Shown: positions 35,174-45,032, counted from the first letter of the stretch. The stretch: DNA of 64,000 nucleotides from an uncultured Bacteroides sp. (GCA_949289345.1 CASENS010000088.1:1-64000), one strand, 5' to 3'. Notes: a model not told the origin generated them from the sequence alone. Made by a program: numbers and translations.

Positions 35174-35181
35174 CAAAGATA
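35174..35181 (-). promoter_or_regulatory. -7 element of the DUF6125-like gene
   Basis: Minus-strand TATCTTTG followed by GCAGACG, 28 bases before the ATG. It fixes the start of that gene. Confidence 0.75.
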
Positions 35182-35228
35182 CAAACCATATCCCATACGT
35201 AGAACGTCTGAAATCCGTTTTTTAGGTA

Positions 35229-35297
35229 TCATTGGATACTTGCCCAAGTATGTTTGGATACTTCGTTATTTATCTTAGGATAGTTGGACAAGTAAAG
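35229..35297 (+). repeat. Imperfect ~22-bp repeat array, copy B (shortened)
   Basis: Unit 1 (35229-35252) and unit 2 (35253-35272) match copies A and C closely, sharing TTGGATACTT and GCCCAAGTAT. Unit 3 (35273-35297) is diverged and unit 4 is absent. It sits between two divergent promoters. Confidence 0.75.
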
Positions 35298-35388
35298 CAG
35301 GTTGCTTTTGCGACTCTCCGTCTTGCTCTCTTTTCCGTCATTTTCATAATTCTTTCCGCTAAAAATTCTTCATTCTTTATTTATCTTG

Positions 35389-35396
35389 TATCTTTG
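35389..35396 (+). promoter_or_regulatory. -7 element of the M13 peptidase gene
   Basis: TATCTTTG followed by GCGCCCG, 24 bases before the ATG at 35421. It rules out the longer upstream frame. Confidence 0.75.
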
Positions 35397-35420
35397 CGCC
35401 CGGATTTTAAACACTTCGTT

Positions 35421-37451
35421 ATGAACATGAAACATTACCTATCCGTTGCGGCTCTTTGCCTGCTCATGGCAGCCTGCAACACCGGCAAGACCACGCAGAC
35501 CATCGGTCTCGACCTTGCCAACCTCGATACCACAGCCCTGCCTGGTACCGACTTCTATCAGTACGCCTGCGGAGGTTGGATGAAAGCACATCCTCTCACG
35601 GCCGAATACTCGCAATACGGTTCCTTTACCATCCTGGCCGAGGAAAACCGCAAGCAGATGCAGGGACTCATTGAAGAACTGGCCGCCGGGCAGCACGAGG
35701 CGGGCAGCATCGCACAGAAGGTGGGCGACCTCTACAAGGTGGCCATGGACAGCGCCAAGCTCAACGCTGAGGGCATTGCCCCCATCAAGGCCGAATTGGA
35801 GGAGATAGCCGCCCTCAAGGATAAGAAGGACATCTACGCTTTGCTGGGTTCGCTGGAGCGCCGCGGCATTACCTCCTATTTGGGCACCGGCGTGGGAGCT
35901 GATGAGAAGAACAGCGCGATGAACGCCGTCTACACCTCGCAGGCCGGCCTTTCGATGGGCGAACGTGATTATTATTTGGCGGAGGACGAAGCTACGGCAA
36001 AGATTCGTGAAGCCTTTAAGGAACATGTGGTGAAGATGCTCCAATTGGCCGGATTCGATGAGGCTACAGCACAGCGTGGCCGCGACATCGTGATGAGTGT
36101 GGAGACCCGTTTGGCAAAGGTGTTCCGCAGCCGCGTGGAACTTCGCGACCCGCAAGCCAATTACAACAAGATGACGTTGGATGACCTCAAGAAGCGATAT
36201 GTGACCTTCAACTGGGACGCTTACTTGACCAATCTGGGGCTGAAGGACGTGAAGGAAATCATCGTAGGCCAGCCCGAAGCCTTGGCCGAAGCCGCCAAGA
36301 TACTGGACACGATGCCTGCCGACCAACAAGTCATCTACCTGCAATGGAAGCTCATTGACCGTGCTGCCTCATTCCTGAGCGATGACATCGTAGCGCAGAA
36401 CTTCGACTTCTACGGCCGAACCATGAGCGGTGCCCAAGAGATGCAGCCCCGCTGGAAGCGTGCGGTCAGTACTGTCAGCGGCGTATTGGGTGAGGCCGTC
36501 GGCCAGATGTATGTGGAGAAATACTTCCCTGCTGCCGCTAAGGAGCGCATGACCGCTCTGGTGAAGAATCTGCAGACCGCCTTGGGTGAACGCATTCAGA
36601 ACCTGGAGTGGATGGGCGACAGCACCAAGGCCAAGGCGTTGGAGAAACTCGCCGCCTTCCGCGTCAAGATAGGCTATCCTGATAAATGGAAAGACTACAG
36701 CACGCTGGACATCAAGAATGATTCTTATTATGCCAACATCGAGCGGGCTACCGTCTGGGCCAGCGATGAGAACATGGCCAAGGCCGGTACACCCGTTGAC
36801 CGTGACGAGTGGCACATGACTCCGCAGACCGTCAACGCCTACTACAATCCGACGACCAATGAAATCTGTTTCCCTGCCGGTATCTTGCAGCCTCCATTTT
36901 TCGACATGAATGCCGACGATGCCTTCAACTACGGAGCCATTGGTGTGGTAATCGGCCACGAAATGACCCATGGATTCGATGACCAGGGCCGTCAGTATGA
37001 CAAGGAGGGTAACTTGACAGACTGGTGGACGGCTGAGGATGCCGAACGCTTCAACGAACGTGCCCAGGTGATGGTGAACTTCTTTGACAGTATCCAGGTA
37101 GCTCCGGGTGTATATGCCAATGGTAAGCAGACGCTGGGTGAGAATATTGCTGACTACGGTGGCTTGCAAGTGTCTTATCAAGCCTTCAAAAAGGCCACGG
37201 CGCAGAGTCCGCTTCCTGTGGCAGACGGTCTGACGCCTGAACAACGCTTCTTCCTGGCTTACGCCGGTGTATGGGCAAACAACGTTCGCCCTGAATTTGT
37301 GCTCTATCTTACGAAGATGGACGTACACTCATTGGGTGAATGGCGTGTGAACGGCGCCCTTCCGCAGATTGACGCTTGGTACGAGGCGTTCAACATCACG
37401 GAGAAAGACCCAATGTTCCTGCCTAAGGAGGAGCGGGTGGCTATTTGGTAA
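35421..37451 (+). CDS. M13 family (neprilysin-like) zinc metallopeptidase lipoprotein
   Basis: A 676-residue lipoprotein with lipobox LLMAAC (Cys19). Zinc motif HEMTH (His513, Glu514, His517) is followed by GFDDQGRQYD, and the third ligand Glu574 lies in GENIADYGG; NAYYNPTTNEICFPAGILQPP is the M13 substrate-binding stretch. Neprilysin-type enzymes cut small peptides; this one is tethered in the periplasm or on the surface. The frame is open from 35232, but that N-terminus would come from the repeat array and precede the promoter, so ATG 35421 is chosen. Codon use is more GC-rich than in neighbours, consistent with high expression. Confidence 0.93.
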   Translation: MNMKHYLSVAALCLLMAACNTGKTTQTIGLDLANLDTTALPGTDFYQYACGGWMKAHPLTAEYSQYGSFTILAEENRKQMQGLIEELAAGQHEAGSIAQKVGDLYKVAMDSAKLNAEGIAPIKAELEEIAALKDKKDIYALLGSLERRGITSYLGTGVGADEKNSAMNAVYTSQAGLSMGERDYYLAEDEATAKIREAFKEHVVKMLQLAGFDEATAQRGRDIVMSVETRLAKVFRSRVELRDPQANYNKMTLDDLKKRYVTFNWDAYLTNLGLKDVKEIIVGQPEALAEAAKILDTMPADQQVIYLQWKLIDRAASFLSDDIVAQNFDFYGRTMSGAQEMQPRWKRAVSTVSGVLGEAVGQMYVEKYFPAAAKERMTALVKNLQTALGERIQNLEWMGDSTKAKALEKLAAFRVKIGYPDKWKDYSTLDIKNDSYYANIERATVWASDENMAKAGTPVDRDEWHMTPQTVNAYYNPTTNEICFPAGILQPPFFDMNADDAFNYGAIGVVIGHEMTHGFDDQGRQYDKEGNLTDWWTAEDAERFNERAQVMVNFFDSIQVAPGVYANGKQTLGENIADYGGLQVSYQAFKKATAQSPLPVADGLTPEQRFFLAYAGVWANNVRPEFVLYLTKMDVHSLGEWRVNGALPQIDAWYEAFNITEKDPMFLPKEERVAIW

Positions 37452-37472
37452 GCCCTTCTTTCTTTATCTTTT

Positions 37473-37551
37473 AGGCGCGGATTTCGCGGATTACACGGAT
37501 TCATTTTACATGCAATCCATGGATTTCGAGTAATCCGCGCCTCTTTTTTTT
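37473..37551 (+). terminator. Terminator after the M13 peptidase gene
   Basis: AGGCGCGGATT (37473-37483) pairs with AATCCGCGCCT (37532-37542). Secondary GGATT/AATCC pairing lies inside the loop, and a run of eight Ts follows. Confidence 0.85.
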
Positions 37552-37581
37552 GCACACATTCAGATTTTTATGCCTAATTTC

Positions 37582-37625
37582 TTGCATGCGAATGCATAAG
37601 TAAACAAACTAAATTTGTAACTTTG
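37582..37625 (+). promoter_or_regulatory. purH promoter with possible operator
   Basis: -7 TAACTTTG at 37618-37625. Where a -33 TTTG would be expected there is instead a small palindrome TGCAT-GCGA-ATGCA (37583-37596), which could be a regulator site. Operator function is inference. Confidence 0.5.
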
Positions 37626-37675
37626 CGCATGTTTTAATTAACTTGCATAAATTATTCACTAAAAAATAAAAAGTC

Positions 37676-39205
37676 ATGGCTGAAACCAAACGAATAAAGA
37701 CCGCGTTGGTGTCCGTATATCACAAGGACGGACTGGATGAAATCATCAATAAACTGCATGAAGAAGGCGTGAAATTCCTTTCTACTGGAGGCACGCGCCA
37801 GTTTATAGAAAGCTTGGGCATTCCTTGCCAAGCAGTAGAAGAACTGACTACCTATCCTTCCATACTGGGTGGCCGTGTAAAGACTTTGCACCCGAAAGTT
37901 TTCGGAGGTATTCTCTGCCGTCGTGATGTGGAGCAGGATCTCCAGCAGATGGAGAAATATGAAATACCGGAAATAGACTTGGTGATAGTGGACTTGTATC
38001 CATTTGAGGCGACCGTAGCCAGCGGTGCCAGTGAAGCGGAAATCATTGAAAAAATAGATATAGGCGGTATCTCGTTGATACGTGCCGCAGCCAAGAACTA
38101 CAAGGATGTGGCTATTGTCGCATCTCGTGATCAATATGCCACGTTGCACGACATTTTGATGGAGCGTGGAGCGGCAACAACGCTGGAGGAACGCCGGCTG
38201 TTGGCCCGCGATGCGTTCGGCGTGTCTTCGCGTTATGATTCGGCTATCTTCACGCACTTTGACGGTGAAGAAGGCTCCGCTTTCCGCTATGCGGCGGATC
38301 AGCGCAAAGTATTGCGCTATGGCGAGAACCCGCATCAGAAAGGGAGTTTCTATGGCGCGTTGGACGAGATGTTCGACCAAGTGCATGGCAAAGAAATCTC
38401 ATACAATAACCTGCTGGACATTAATGCGGCGGTGGATTTGATAAACGAGTTTGGTACTGACACGACATTCGCCATCCTAAAACATAACAATGCGTGCGGA
38501 TTGGCTACACGCCCCACTGTGTTGGAGGCTTGGAAAGACGCTTTGGCCGGCGATCCGGTTTCAGCCTTTGGTGGAGTGCTGATAACGAACGGGGTGGTGG
38601 ACAAAGCGGCAGCCGAGGAAATCACGAAGATTTTCTTTGAGGTAATTATCGCTCCGGATTACGATGTGGATGCGTTGGAGATATTGGGACAAAAGAAGAA
38701 CCGCATTATTTTGGTACGTAAGTCGGGTGGAAAGTTGCCGGTGCGTCAGTTCCGCTCATTGCTGAATGGAGTCTTGGTACAAGACCGTGACCTCAAGATA
38801 GAGACACCTGAGGACTTGAAACCGGTGACGCACCGTGAGCCTACACCGCAGGAAGTAGAGGATATGTTGTTTGCCAACAAGATTGTGAAGAATAGCAAGA
38901 GTAATTCCATTGTATTGGCCAAGGGTAAGCAGTTGTATGCCAGTGGCGTGGGACAGACCAGCCGTGTGGATGCCTTGAAGCAAGCCATCGAAAAAGCCCG
39001 CTCGTTCGGTTTCGACCTGCACGGGGCTGTAATGGCCAGCGATGCCTTCTTCCCCTTCCCGGATTGTGTGGAAATAGCTCATGAAGCCGGCATTACAGCT
39101 GTCATCCAGCCGGGTGGAAGCATCAAGGATCAACTGTCCTTCGACTATTGCAACGAACATGACATGGCGATGGTCATTACAGGATTCAGACACTTTAAAC
39201 ATTAA
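37676..39205 (+). CDS. purH: Bifunctional AICAR formyltransferase / IMP cyclohydrolase
   Basis: A 509-residue enzyme for the last two steps of IMP synthesis. The N-terminal IMP cyclohydrolase (MGS-like) domain spans about 1-200, with KFLSTGGTRQFIESLGIP, GGRVKTLHPKVFGGIL and DLYPFEATV. The C-terminal AICAR transformylase contains LRYGENPHQKGSFY, LKHNNACG and ASDAFFPFPDCVEIA. Length is close to the bacterial norm. It has its own promoter and a 126-base gap before mreB, with no strong terminator between. Confidence 0.97.
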   Translation: MAETKRIKTALVSVYHKDGLDEIINKLHEEGVKFLSTGGTRQFIESLGIPCQAVEELTTYPSILGGRVKTLHPKVFGGILCRRDVEQDLQQMEKYEIPEIDLVIVDLYPFEATVASGASEAEIIEKIDIGGISLIRAAAKNYKDVAIVASRDQYATLHDILMERGAATTLEERRLLARDAFGVSSRYDSAIFTHFDGEEGSAFRYAADQRKVLRYGENPHQKGSFYGALDEMFDQVHGKEISYNNLLDINAAVDLINEFGTDTTFAILKHNNACGLATRPTVLEAWKDALAGDPVSAFGGVLITNGVVDKAAAEEITKIFFEVIIAPDYDVDALEILGQKKNRIILVRKSGGKLPVRQFRSLLNGVLVQDRDLKIETPEDLKPVTHREPTPQEVEDMLFANKIVKNSKSNSIVLAKGKQLYASGVGQTSRVDALKQAIEKARSFGFDLHGAVMASDAFFPFPDCVEIAHEAGITAVIQPGGSIKDQLSFDYCNEHDMAMVITGFRHFKH

Positions 39206-39331
39206 ACTCATTTACTATTTGGCAATTTACTATTTTGAAGCTGACGCATGGAAGCAAATTATATTTAGTAAATCGTAAATTGCTAAGTCGTAAAGAAATA
39301 AAACGTAAATTGTTTAATCGTAATTGACAAG
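39206..39331. other. purH-mreB spacer with degenerate short repeats
   Basis: Short AT-rich words recur in both orientations, for example GCAATTTAC (39222-39230 area) and GTAAATTG (two copies after 39275). It resembles slippage-derived spacer DNA. No promoter of the TAnnTTTG type is clear, so mreB may be read through from purH or from a weak promoter. Confidence 0.4.
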
Positions 39332-40354
39332 ATGGGTTTTTTCTCTTTTACTCAAGAAATAGCGATGGATTTGGGTACGGCCAACACCATTATCACCACT
39401 GACGGGAAAATCGTGGTGGATGAACCATCGGTAGTGGCTCTGGATCGGCGTACGGACAAAATGATAGCCGTTGGCGAGAAGGCGAAGATGATGTACGAAA
39501 AGACGCACGACAGCATACGTACCATACGCCCACTGCGCGATGGGGTGATAGCTGACTTTTACGCCTGCGAACAGATGATACGTGGACTTATCAGAATGGT
39601 GAATTCGCGACATAGGCTATTCGCACCATCGTTGCGTATGGTTATCGGGGTGCCCAGCGGAAGCACGGAGGTAGAGCTGCGAGCCGTGCGCGACTCAGCG
39701 GAACATGCTGGAGGACGTGACGTGTACCTCATTTTCGAACCCATGGCGGCGGCTATAGGAATAGGCATTGACGTGGAAGCGCCCGAGGGAAACATGATTG
39801 TGGACATCGGAGGTGGGTCCACGGAGATTGCCGTGATTTCGCTGGGAGGTATCGTATCGAACAACTCCATACGCATTGCGGGCGATGACCTGACGGCCGA
39901 CATACAGGAATACATGAGTCGCCAGCATAATGTGAAGGTGAGCGAACGTATGGCGGAACGAATCAAAATAAACGTAGGAGCGGCACTGACCGACCTGGGA
40001 GAGGACGCACCGGAGGACTATATCGTGCACGGGCCGAACCGTATCACGGCTCTGCCTATGGAGGTGCCGGTATGTTACCAAGAGGTGGCGCACTGCCTGG
40101 AGAAAAGCATCTCAAAGATTGAGACGGCTATCCTCTCAGCATTGGAGAATACGCCACCGGAACTGTATGCCGACATCGTGCACAACGGTATCTATCTGGC
40201 GGGTGGAGGTGCACTGCTGCGAGGGCTGGATCGGCGCCTAACGGACAAAATAAACATTCCGTTTCACATCGCTGAGGATCCGCTGCACGCCGTGGCCAAA
40301 GGTACGGGCATCGCACTGAAGAACGTGAACCGATTCTCGTTCCTGATGAGATGA
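39332..40354 (+). CDS. mreB: Rod shape-determining actin homolog MreB
   Basis: A 340-residue bacterial actin. MDLGTANTIITTDGKIVVDEPSVVA is the phosphate-1 loop region, IGVPSG and EPMAAAIGIG follow, VDIGGGSTEIAVISLGGIV is phosphate 2, and YLAGGGALLRGLD is the adenosine motif. It polymerises under the inner membrane and positions the elongasome. It is the first gene of mreB-mreC-mreD-mrdA-rodA; its TGA overlaps the mreC ATG by four bases. Confidence 0.97.
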   Translation: MGFFSFTQEIAMDLGTANTIITTDGKIVVDEPSVVALDRRTDKMIAVGEKAKMMYEKTHDSIRTIRPLRDGVIADFYACEQMIRGLIRMVNSRHRLFAPSLRMVIGVPSGSTEVELRAVRDSAEHAGGRDVYLIFEPMAAAIGIGIDVEAPEGNMIVDIGGGSTEIAVISLGGIVSNNSIRIAGDDLTADIQEYMSRQHNVKVSERMAERIKINVGAALTDLGEDAPEDYIVHGPNRITALPMEVPVCYQEVAHCLEKSISKIETAILSALENTPPELYADIVHNGIYLAGGGALLRGLDRRLTDKINIPFHIAEDPLHAVAKGTGIALKNVNRFSFLMR

Positions 40355-41175
40355 AGCATTTGATGGAATTGCTGTGGAGGTACAACCACTGGCTACTGTT
40401 TTTAATGCTGGAAGCATTGAGCTTGACATTACTGTTGCGCTTTAGTCCATACCGACAAAGCGTTTGGCTAAGCTCGGCGGGCTGGGTAGCGGGCACCGTT
40501 TACGACTGGGCGGATAGGGTGACGGCGTACTTTCGCCTAAAGGAGGTGAACGAGGGCTTGGCGCGTCGCAACGTTTGGCTGGAGGAGCGGGTGTCCTCGT
40601 TGGAGGAACAACTGCGTGAGGTGAGTGATTCTTCAGCAGCGGAACAGACGGGAGTTCCTCCCTACTGGATTACCCGGGCACGGGTGATAAAGAACAGTTT
40701 GAACCGGACGGACAACTACATCACACTGGATCGAGGCTCGGCGGCAGGCATCCGGCCGGACATGGGCGTGGCAGGCACGGACGGCGTGGTGGGCATCGTG
40801 TGCAAAGTGTCTCCGCACTATGCGCTGGTGCTGTCGGTGCTCAACAGCCGCTCGAACATCAGCTGTATGATTCAAGGAAGCGGATACTTCGGCTATCTGC
40901 GTTGGGAAGGTGGTGACCCGCGCTACGCTTGGTTGGAGGATTTGCCACTTCATGCGGAGTTCGGACTGGGTGACACAGTGGTGACCAGTGGATATTCTGC
41001 CGTATTCCCAAAGGGTGTGGCAGTGGGTACGGTGGATGACGCGGTGGATGCCGATGACGGCTTGTCCTATCGGCTGAAAATCCGCTTGACTACGGATTTC
41101 GGACGACTGGACGCAGTGCGGGTGCTGGCGCGTACGGGACGGGAAGAGCAGAAAAAGCTGGAGGAAGTGGAATAA
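40351..41175 (+). CDS. mreC: Rod shape-determining protein MreC
   Basis: A 274-residue bitopic protein with one transmembrane helix (about 12-32), a coiled coil (about 55-85, LKEVNEGLARRNVWLEERV), and a periplasmic double beta-barrel domain with the MreC-like ITLDRGSAAGIRPDMGVAGTDGVVGIV pattern in overlapping pieces. It links MreB filaments to penicillin-binding protein 2. It overlaps mreB and is 10 bases from mreD. Confidence 0.94.
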   Translation: MKHLMELLWRYNHWLLFLMLEALSLTLLLRFSPYRQSVWLSSAGWVAGTVYDWADRVTAYFRLKEVNEGLARRNVWLEERVSSLEEQLREVSDSSAAEQTGVPPYWITRARVIKNSLNRTDNYITLDRGSAAGIRPDMGVAGTDGVVGIVCKVSPHYALVLSVLNSRSNISCMIQGSGYFGYLRWEGGDPRYAWLEDLPLHAEFGLGDTVVTSGYSAVFPKGVAVGTVDDAVDADDGLSYRLKIRLTTDFGRLDAVRVLARTGREEQKKLEEVE

Positions 41176-41185
41176 TAATAAAGGT

Positions 41186-41689
41186 ATGATAATACGTAAG
41201 ATAGGTTGCTGGACAGTCATGATACTGCTACAGGCACTGGTGTTGAACCGGGTACACATAGCCGGCGTGAGCACGCCACTGCTTTACATCTGGCTCTTGT
41301 TGAAAGAAAATTCCGGTGTTTCTTGTCAGGCGTTGATGCTGGAAGCTTTTGTATTGGGACTGCTGGTTGACATGTTTTCCGACACGTGGGGCATGAATGC
41401 AGCTGGAGCGGTGGCGTTGGCCTTCGTGCGGCCTTTGCTGCTACGCATGTCCGCTGTGCGCGAAGAGCAGGAAGCGTATACACCGGGAGTAAGGACGATG
41501 GGACTGGGAGGCTTCGCGCGCTATCTTGCTGCAGGCGTGCTGCTGCATCATGCTGTCGTATTGGGATTGGAGCTGTTTCCCGTATCAGCGGTCGACTGGT
41601 GGGACGGGCTGACACGCCTAGCGACTTCGGTTTTATTGACGCTGGCTCTTATGGCCGCTTTGGAGAACATGGCTTGGCGAAAAGGGTAG
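41186..41689 (+). CDS. mreD: Rod shape-determining protein MreD
   Basis: A 167-residue integral membrane protein with about five hydrophobic helices. Similarity to MreD is weak at residue level, as usual for this family, but the LLVDMFSDTWGMNAAGAVALAF segment in two parts and the position between mreC and mrdA make the call secure. It is a membrane partner of MreC in the elongasome. Confidence 0.88.
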   Translation: MIIRKIGCWTVMILLQALVLNRVHIAGVSTPLLYIWLLLKENSGVSCQALMLEAFVLGLLVDMFSDTWGMNAAGAVALAFVRPLLLRMSAVREEQEAYTPGVRTMGLGGFARYLAAGVLLHHAVVLGLELFPVSAVDWWDGLTRLATSVLLTLALMAALENMAWRKG

Positions 41690-41719
41690 ACGGCGGGCTA
41701 CAAAATCAGAAACTGGAAT

Positions 41720-43588
41720 ATGGCGAAAGATTACCGATACGAGAAGCGCAAGTATGTCATCGGTGGCATGGTGCTGCTGTTGACGCTGGTGTATGTGGCT
41801 CGTCTGTTCAATTTGCAGATCCTTTCGGACGAATACAAACGCTATGCGGACAGCAACGCTTTCTTGAACAAGGTGCAGTATCCGTCGCGGGGAGCCATCT
41901 ATGACCGGGACGGAAAACTGCTGGTGTTTGACCAGCCTGCCTATGACATAGTCTTCGTGCCTCGCGAGGTGGATTGTTTGGATACGCTTAACTTCTGCCG
42001 TTTGCTGTCTATTACCCGTGAGGATTTCGTCCGTCGCATGGAGGAAGTCTGCGACCGCCGTAAGAATCCCGGTTATTCTCGTTATACGCCTCAAGTGTTC
42101 ATGACGCAGCTTCCTGCTGAGGAATGCGGTGTTTTCCGGGAAAGCCTGTTCAAGTTTCCTGGCTTTTCGGTGCAGCGGCGCACGGTGAGACGCTACGCCT
42201 ACAATGCGGCCGGGCATCTGCTAGGCGACATCGGTGAAGTGTCCGTCCGCGACATGGCGGAAGATGAGTATTATCGGCGGGGCGACTTCATCGGCAAACA
42301 GGGCGTGGAACGGGCTTACGAAAAGCAACTGCGCGGAGTGAAAGGTGTTGAGGTGTTGTTGCGCGATGCCCACGGCAGAATTCAAGGCCGCTACATGGAC
42401 GGAAAGTTGGATAAAGCCCCCGTGCCGGGCAAAGACTTGAAGTTGAGCATTGACATCAACTTGCAATTGTTGGGCGAGCGGTTATTGCAAGGCAAAATCG
42501 GCTCCATCGTGGCCATAGAGCCGGCTACAGGCGAAGTGTTGTGCATGGTGTCTTCTCCTTCATTCGATCCACAATCCATGGTAGGCCGCCAGCGCGGAAA
42601 GAATCACCAGTCCTTGGGGCGCGACCCCCGCAAACCTTTGCTGAACCGCGCCATCATGGGAACTTATCCGCCAGGCTCTACCTTCAAAACCACGCAAGGT
42701 TTGATTTTTCTGCAAGAAGGCATCGTGGATGAAGAGACTCGTTTCCCCTGTTCGCATGGTTTTACATACCGTGGTCTGCATGTAGGCTGTCACGGACATG
42801 CTTCCCCACTTCCGTTAATTCCGGCTATTGCCACCTCGTGCAACTCCTACTTCTGCTGGGGATTGTTCCGCATGTTAGGCGACAAGAAATACGGATCGCC
42901 GCAGCAAGCGTTGACCGTGTGGAAAGACCACATCGTGGCACAAGGTTTTGGTTATCGCTTAGGCATCGACTTGCCGGGTGAGAAACGCGGATTCATTCCA
43001 AACTCACAATATTACGATCGTGCCTACCGTGGTTCATGGAACGGACTGACGGTTATCAGTATCTCCATCGGTCAAGGTGAAGTACTGGCCACCCCCTTGC
43101 AGATAGCCAACTTGGGTGCTACGATAGCCAACCGCGGATATTTCATCACTCCACATGTAGTGAAGGAAGTCGGTGGCAGTACACCCGACAGTCTGTACGT
43201 CACTCCGCGCCTGACAGGTATCGACCGACTTTATTATGAGGATATCGTACAAGGCATGCGGGCAGCCGTTACTGGAAGTACGGGTAGCGGAACCTGTCGG
43301 CGTGTGGCCGCTTTACTGCCCGATGTGGAAGCGTGCGGCAAGACTGGAACGGCGCAGAATCCTCATGGCAAGGATCACTCCGTGTTTATGGGCTTCGCTC
43401 CGATGAACAATCCGCAAATAGCCATTGCTGTCTATGTAGAAAATGGAGGATGGGGAGCTACTTACGGCGTGCCTATCGGTGCTTTGATGATGGACCAATA
43501 CCTGCATGGTGGCCTTTCGTCCCAAAACGAGCAATTGGCTGATGAAATTAGTAAACAAGTAATTCTGTATGGCGACGAAACGAGATAG
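41720..43588 (+). CDS. mrdA: Penicillin-binding protein 2 (elongation transpeptidase)
   Basis: A 622-residue class B penicillin-binding protein. It has an N-terminal transmembrane helix (about 15-33), a pedestal domain with SRGAIYDRDGKLLV, and a transpeptidase domain with Ser320-x-x-Lys323 (STFK), SCN in TSCNSYF, and Lys541-Thr-Gly (KTGTAQNPHGKDHS). It crosslinks peptidoglycan during side-wall growth with RodA. The last 20 bases overlap the rodA start. Confidence 0.96.
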   Translation: MAKDYRYEKRKYVIGGMVLLLTLVYVARLFNLQILSDEYKRYADSNAFLNKVQYPSRGAIYDRDGKLLVFDQPAYDIVFVPREVDCLDTLNFCRLLSITREDFVRRMEEVCDRRKNPGYSRYTPQVFMTQLPAEECGVFRESLFKFPGFSVQRRTVRRYAYNAAGHLLGDIGEVSVRDMAEDEYYRRGDFIGKQGVERAYEKQLRGVKGVEVLLRDAHGRIQGRYMDGKLDKAPVPGKDLKLSIDINLQLLGERLLQGKIGSIVAIEPATGEVLCMVSSPSFDPQSMVGRQRGKNHQSLGRDPRKPLLNRAIMGTYPPGSTFKTTQGLIFLQEGIVDEETRFPCSHGFTYRGLHVGCHGHASPLPLIPAIATSCNSYFCWGLFRMLGDKKYGSPQQALTVWKDHIVAQGFGYRLGIDLPGEKRGFIPNSQYYDRAYRGSWNGLTVISISIGQGEVLATPLQIANLGATIANRGYFITPHVVKEVGGSTPDSLYVTPRLTGIDRLYYEDIVQGMRAAVTGSTGSGTCRRVAALLPDVEACGKTGTAQNPHGKDHSVFMGFAPMNNPQIAIAVYVENGGWGATYGVPIGALMMDQYLHGGLSSQNEQLADEISKQVILYGDETR

Positions 43589-45032
43589 CATTTGGAAGTC
43601 TTTGGATTGGATGACGGTATTGCTTTATCTGATACTCGTAATCTGCGGATGGTTCAGCGTGTGTGGAGCCAGTTATGATTTTGCCGACCACACATTCTTC
43701 GACTTTGCGACCCGTGCCGGCAAACAGTTTGTATGGATAGTCTGTTCATTTGGTTTAGGCTTTATATTGCTGATGTTAGACGACCGTTTCTACGACACCT
43801 TTGCTTACTTGATTTATGCCGTACTGGTGGTGTTGTTGGTTGTCACCATCTTTGTAGCTCCCGACACCAAAGGATCGCATTCATGGCTCATTTTGGGACC
43901 TGTCAGCCTGCAGCCGGCCGAGTTTGCCAAGTTTGCCACTGCGCTGGCGCTGGCCAAGACCATGAGTGCGTACGGTTTTGTACTACACAGTTGGCGAGGC
44001 GCGGTACAGGTGGGTTGCTTAATCGTCATTCCTTTGTTGCTCATTGTTCTGCAACAGGAGACTGGTTCCGCCTTGGTCTACCTCTCTTTTCTATTGATGC
44101 TCTACCGCGAAGGTATGTCAGGCATGGTGTTGCTGGCTGGCGTTTGTGCGGTGGTTTATTTCATTGTGGGTATTCGCTTGGGCGATGTACCCATGGGGAG
44201 CGGTTCTGCTTCTGTGGGGCAGTTCGTGGCCTTGTCACTGATGTTAATGCTTGCCTTGGCTTTTGTGTGGGTACAAAACAAACGTTGGGGCACGGTTCGT
44301 ATCCCGGTTTATGTAGGTTGTGGTGTATGGTTTGTTTCGTTAATAGTATGGCATTTGTGGCCGGCTTTTAATCCTATGTGGGTGGTGTGGCTCTTGATGG
44401 TCGGCGCCCTTGGCTGGTTGATTTGGCGGTTCGTGGCAACGCGGCAGCGCATATATGCCTTATCCTGTCTGTTTACGGTGTGCAGCGTTGGTTTCTTCTA
44501 CAGCAGCGACTATGTGTTCCACGAAGTGTTACAACCTCACCAGCAAGTGCGCATCCGAGTGCTATTGGGCATGGAGTCCGACCCTGCCGGGGCGGGCTAC
44601 AATGTGGCGCAGTCCAAGATAGCCATCGGATCGGGCGGGCTCGCCGGCAAAGGATTCCTCAACGGTACGCAAACCAAATTGAAGTACGTGCCCGAACAGG
44701 ACACCGACTTCATTTTTTGTACCGTGGGTGAAGAACAGGGATTTTTAGGTTCTACCTTTGTTTTGTTAGTCTATGCCGCCCTGTTGTTACGTTTGTTGTA
44801 TGTGGCCGAACGCCAACCCACCGTTTTTGGCCGTATCTATGGTTACAGCGTTCTCAGCATTTTTTTCTTCCATCTTACCATTAATATAGGTATGGTATTA
44901 GGCTTGATGCCTGTTATTGGCATTCCACTACCATTCTTTAGTTACGGTGGTTCCTCTCTTTGGGGCTTTACCTTCCTGCTGTTTATTTTCTTGCGTATTG
45001 ATGCGGGGAGGAGAAGTCATGTTAATAAGTAA
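43569..45032 (+). CDS. rodA: Rod shape-determining SEDS glycosyltransferase RodA
   Basis: A 487-residue polytopic protein with about ten transmembrane helices, the SEDS peptidoglycan polymerase. Signature stretches are LGPVSLQPAEFAKFATALAL, PEQDTDFIFCTVGEEQGFLGS and IPLPFFSYGGSSLWGF. It is longer than E. coli RodA (about 370) because of an extra hydrophobic stretch in the middle (about 215-310), a feature often seen in Bacteroidetes. It is last in the mre operon, convergent with gldH 13 bases away. Confidence 0.95.
   Translation: MATKRDSIWKSLDWMTVLLYLILVICGWFSVCGASYDFADHTFFDFATRAGKQFVWIVCSFGLGFILLMLDDRFYDTFAYLIYAVLVVLLVVTIFVAPDTKGSHSWLILGPVSLQPAEFAKFATALALAKTMSAYGFVLHSWRGAVQVGCLIVIPLLLIVLQQETGSALVYLSFLLMLYREGMSGMVLLAGVCAVVYFIVGIRLGDVPMGSGSASVGQFVALSLMLMLALAFVWVQNKRWGTVRIPVYVGCGVWFVSLIVWHLWPAFNPMWVVWLLMVGALGWLIWRFVATRQRIYALSCLFTVCSVGFFYSSDYVFHEVLQPHQQVRIRVLLGMESDPAGAGYNVAQSKIAIGSGGLAGKGFLNGTQTKLKYVPEQDTDFIFCTVGEEQGFLGSTFVLLVYAALLLRLLYVAERQPTVFGRIYGYSVLSIFFFHLTINIGMVLGLMPVIGIPLPFFSYGGSSLWGFTFLLFIFLRIDAGRRSHVNK

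Noticed and set aside
35232-35420. N-terminal extension of the M13 peptidase from an ATG at 35232
   Set aside because: It would be encoded by repeat copy B, precedes the TATCTTTG promoter element, and hides the lipoprotein signal that starts at 35421.
39332-45032. Unusual insertion in rodA as evidence of a fusion or error
   Set aside because: The extra hydrophobic stretch is in frame and longer RodA proteins are usual in Bacteroidetes.
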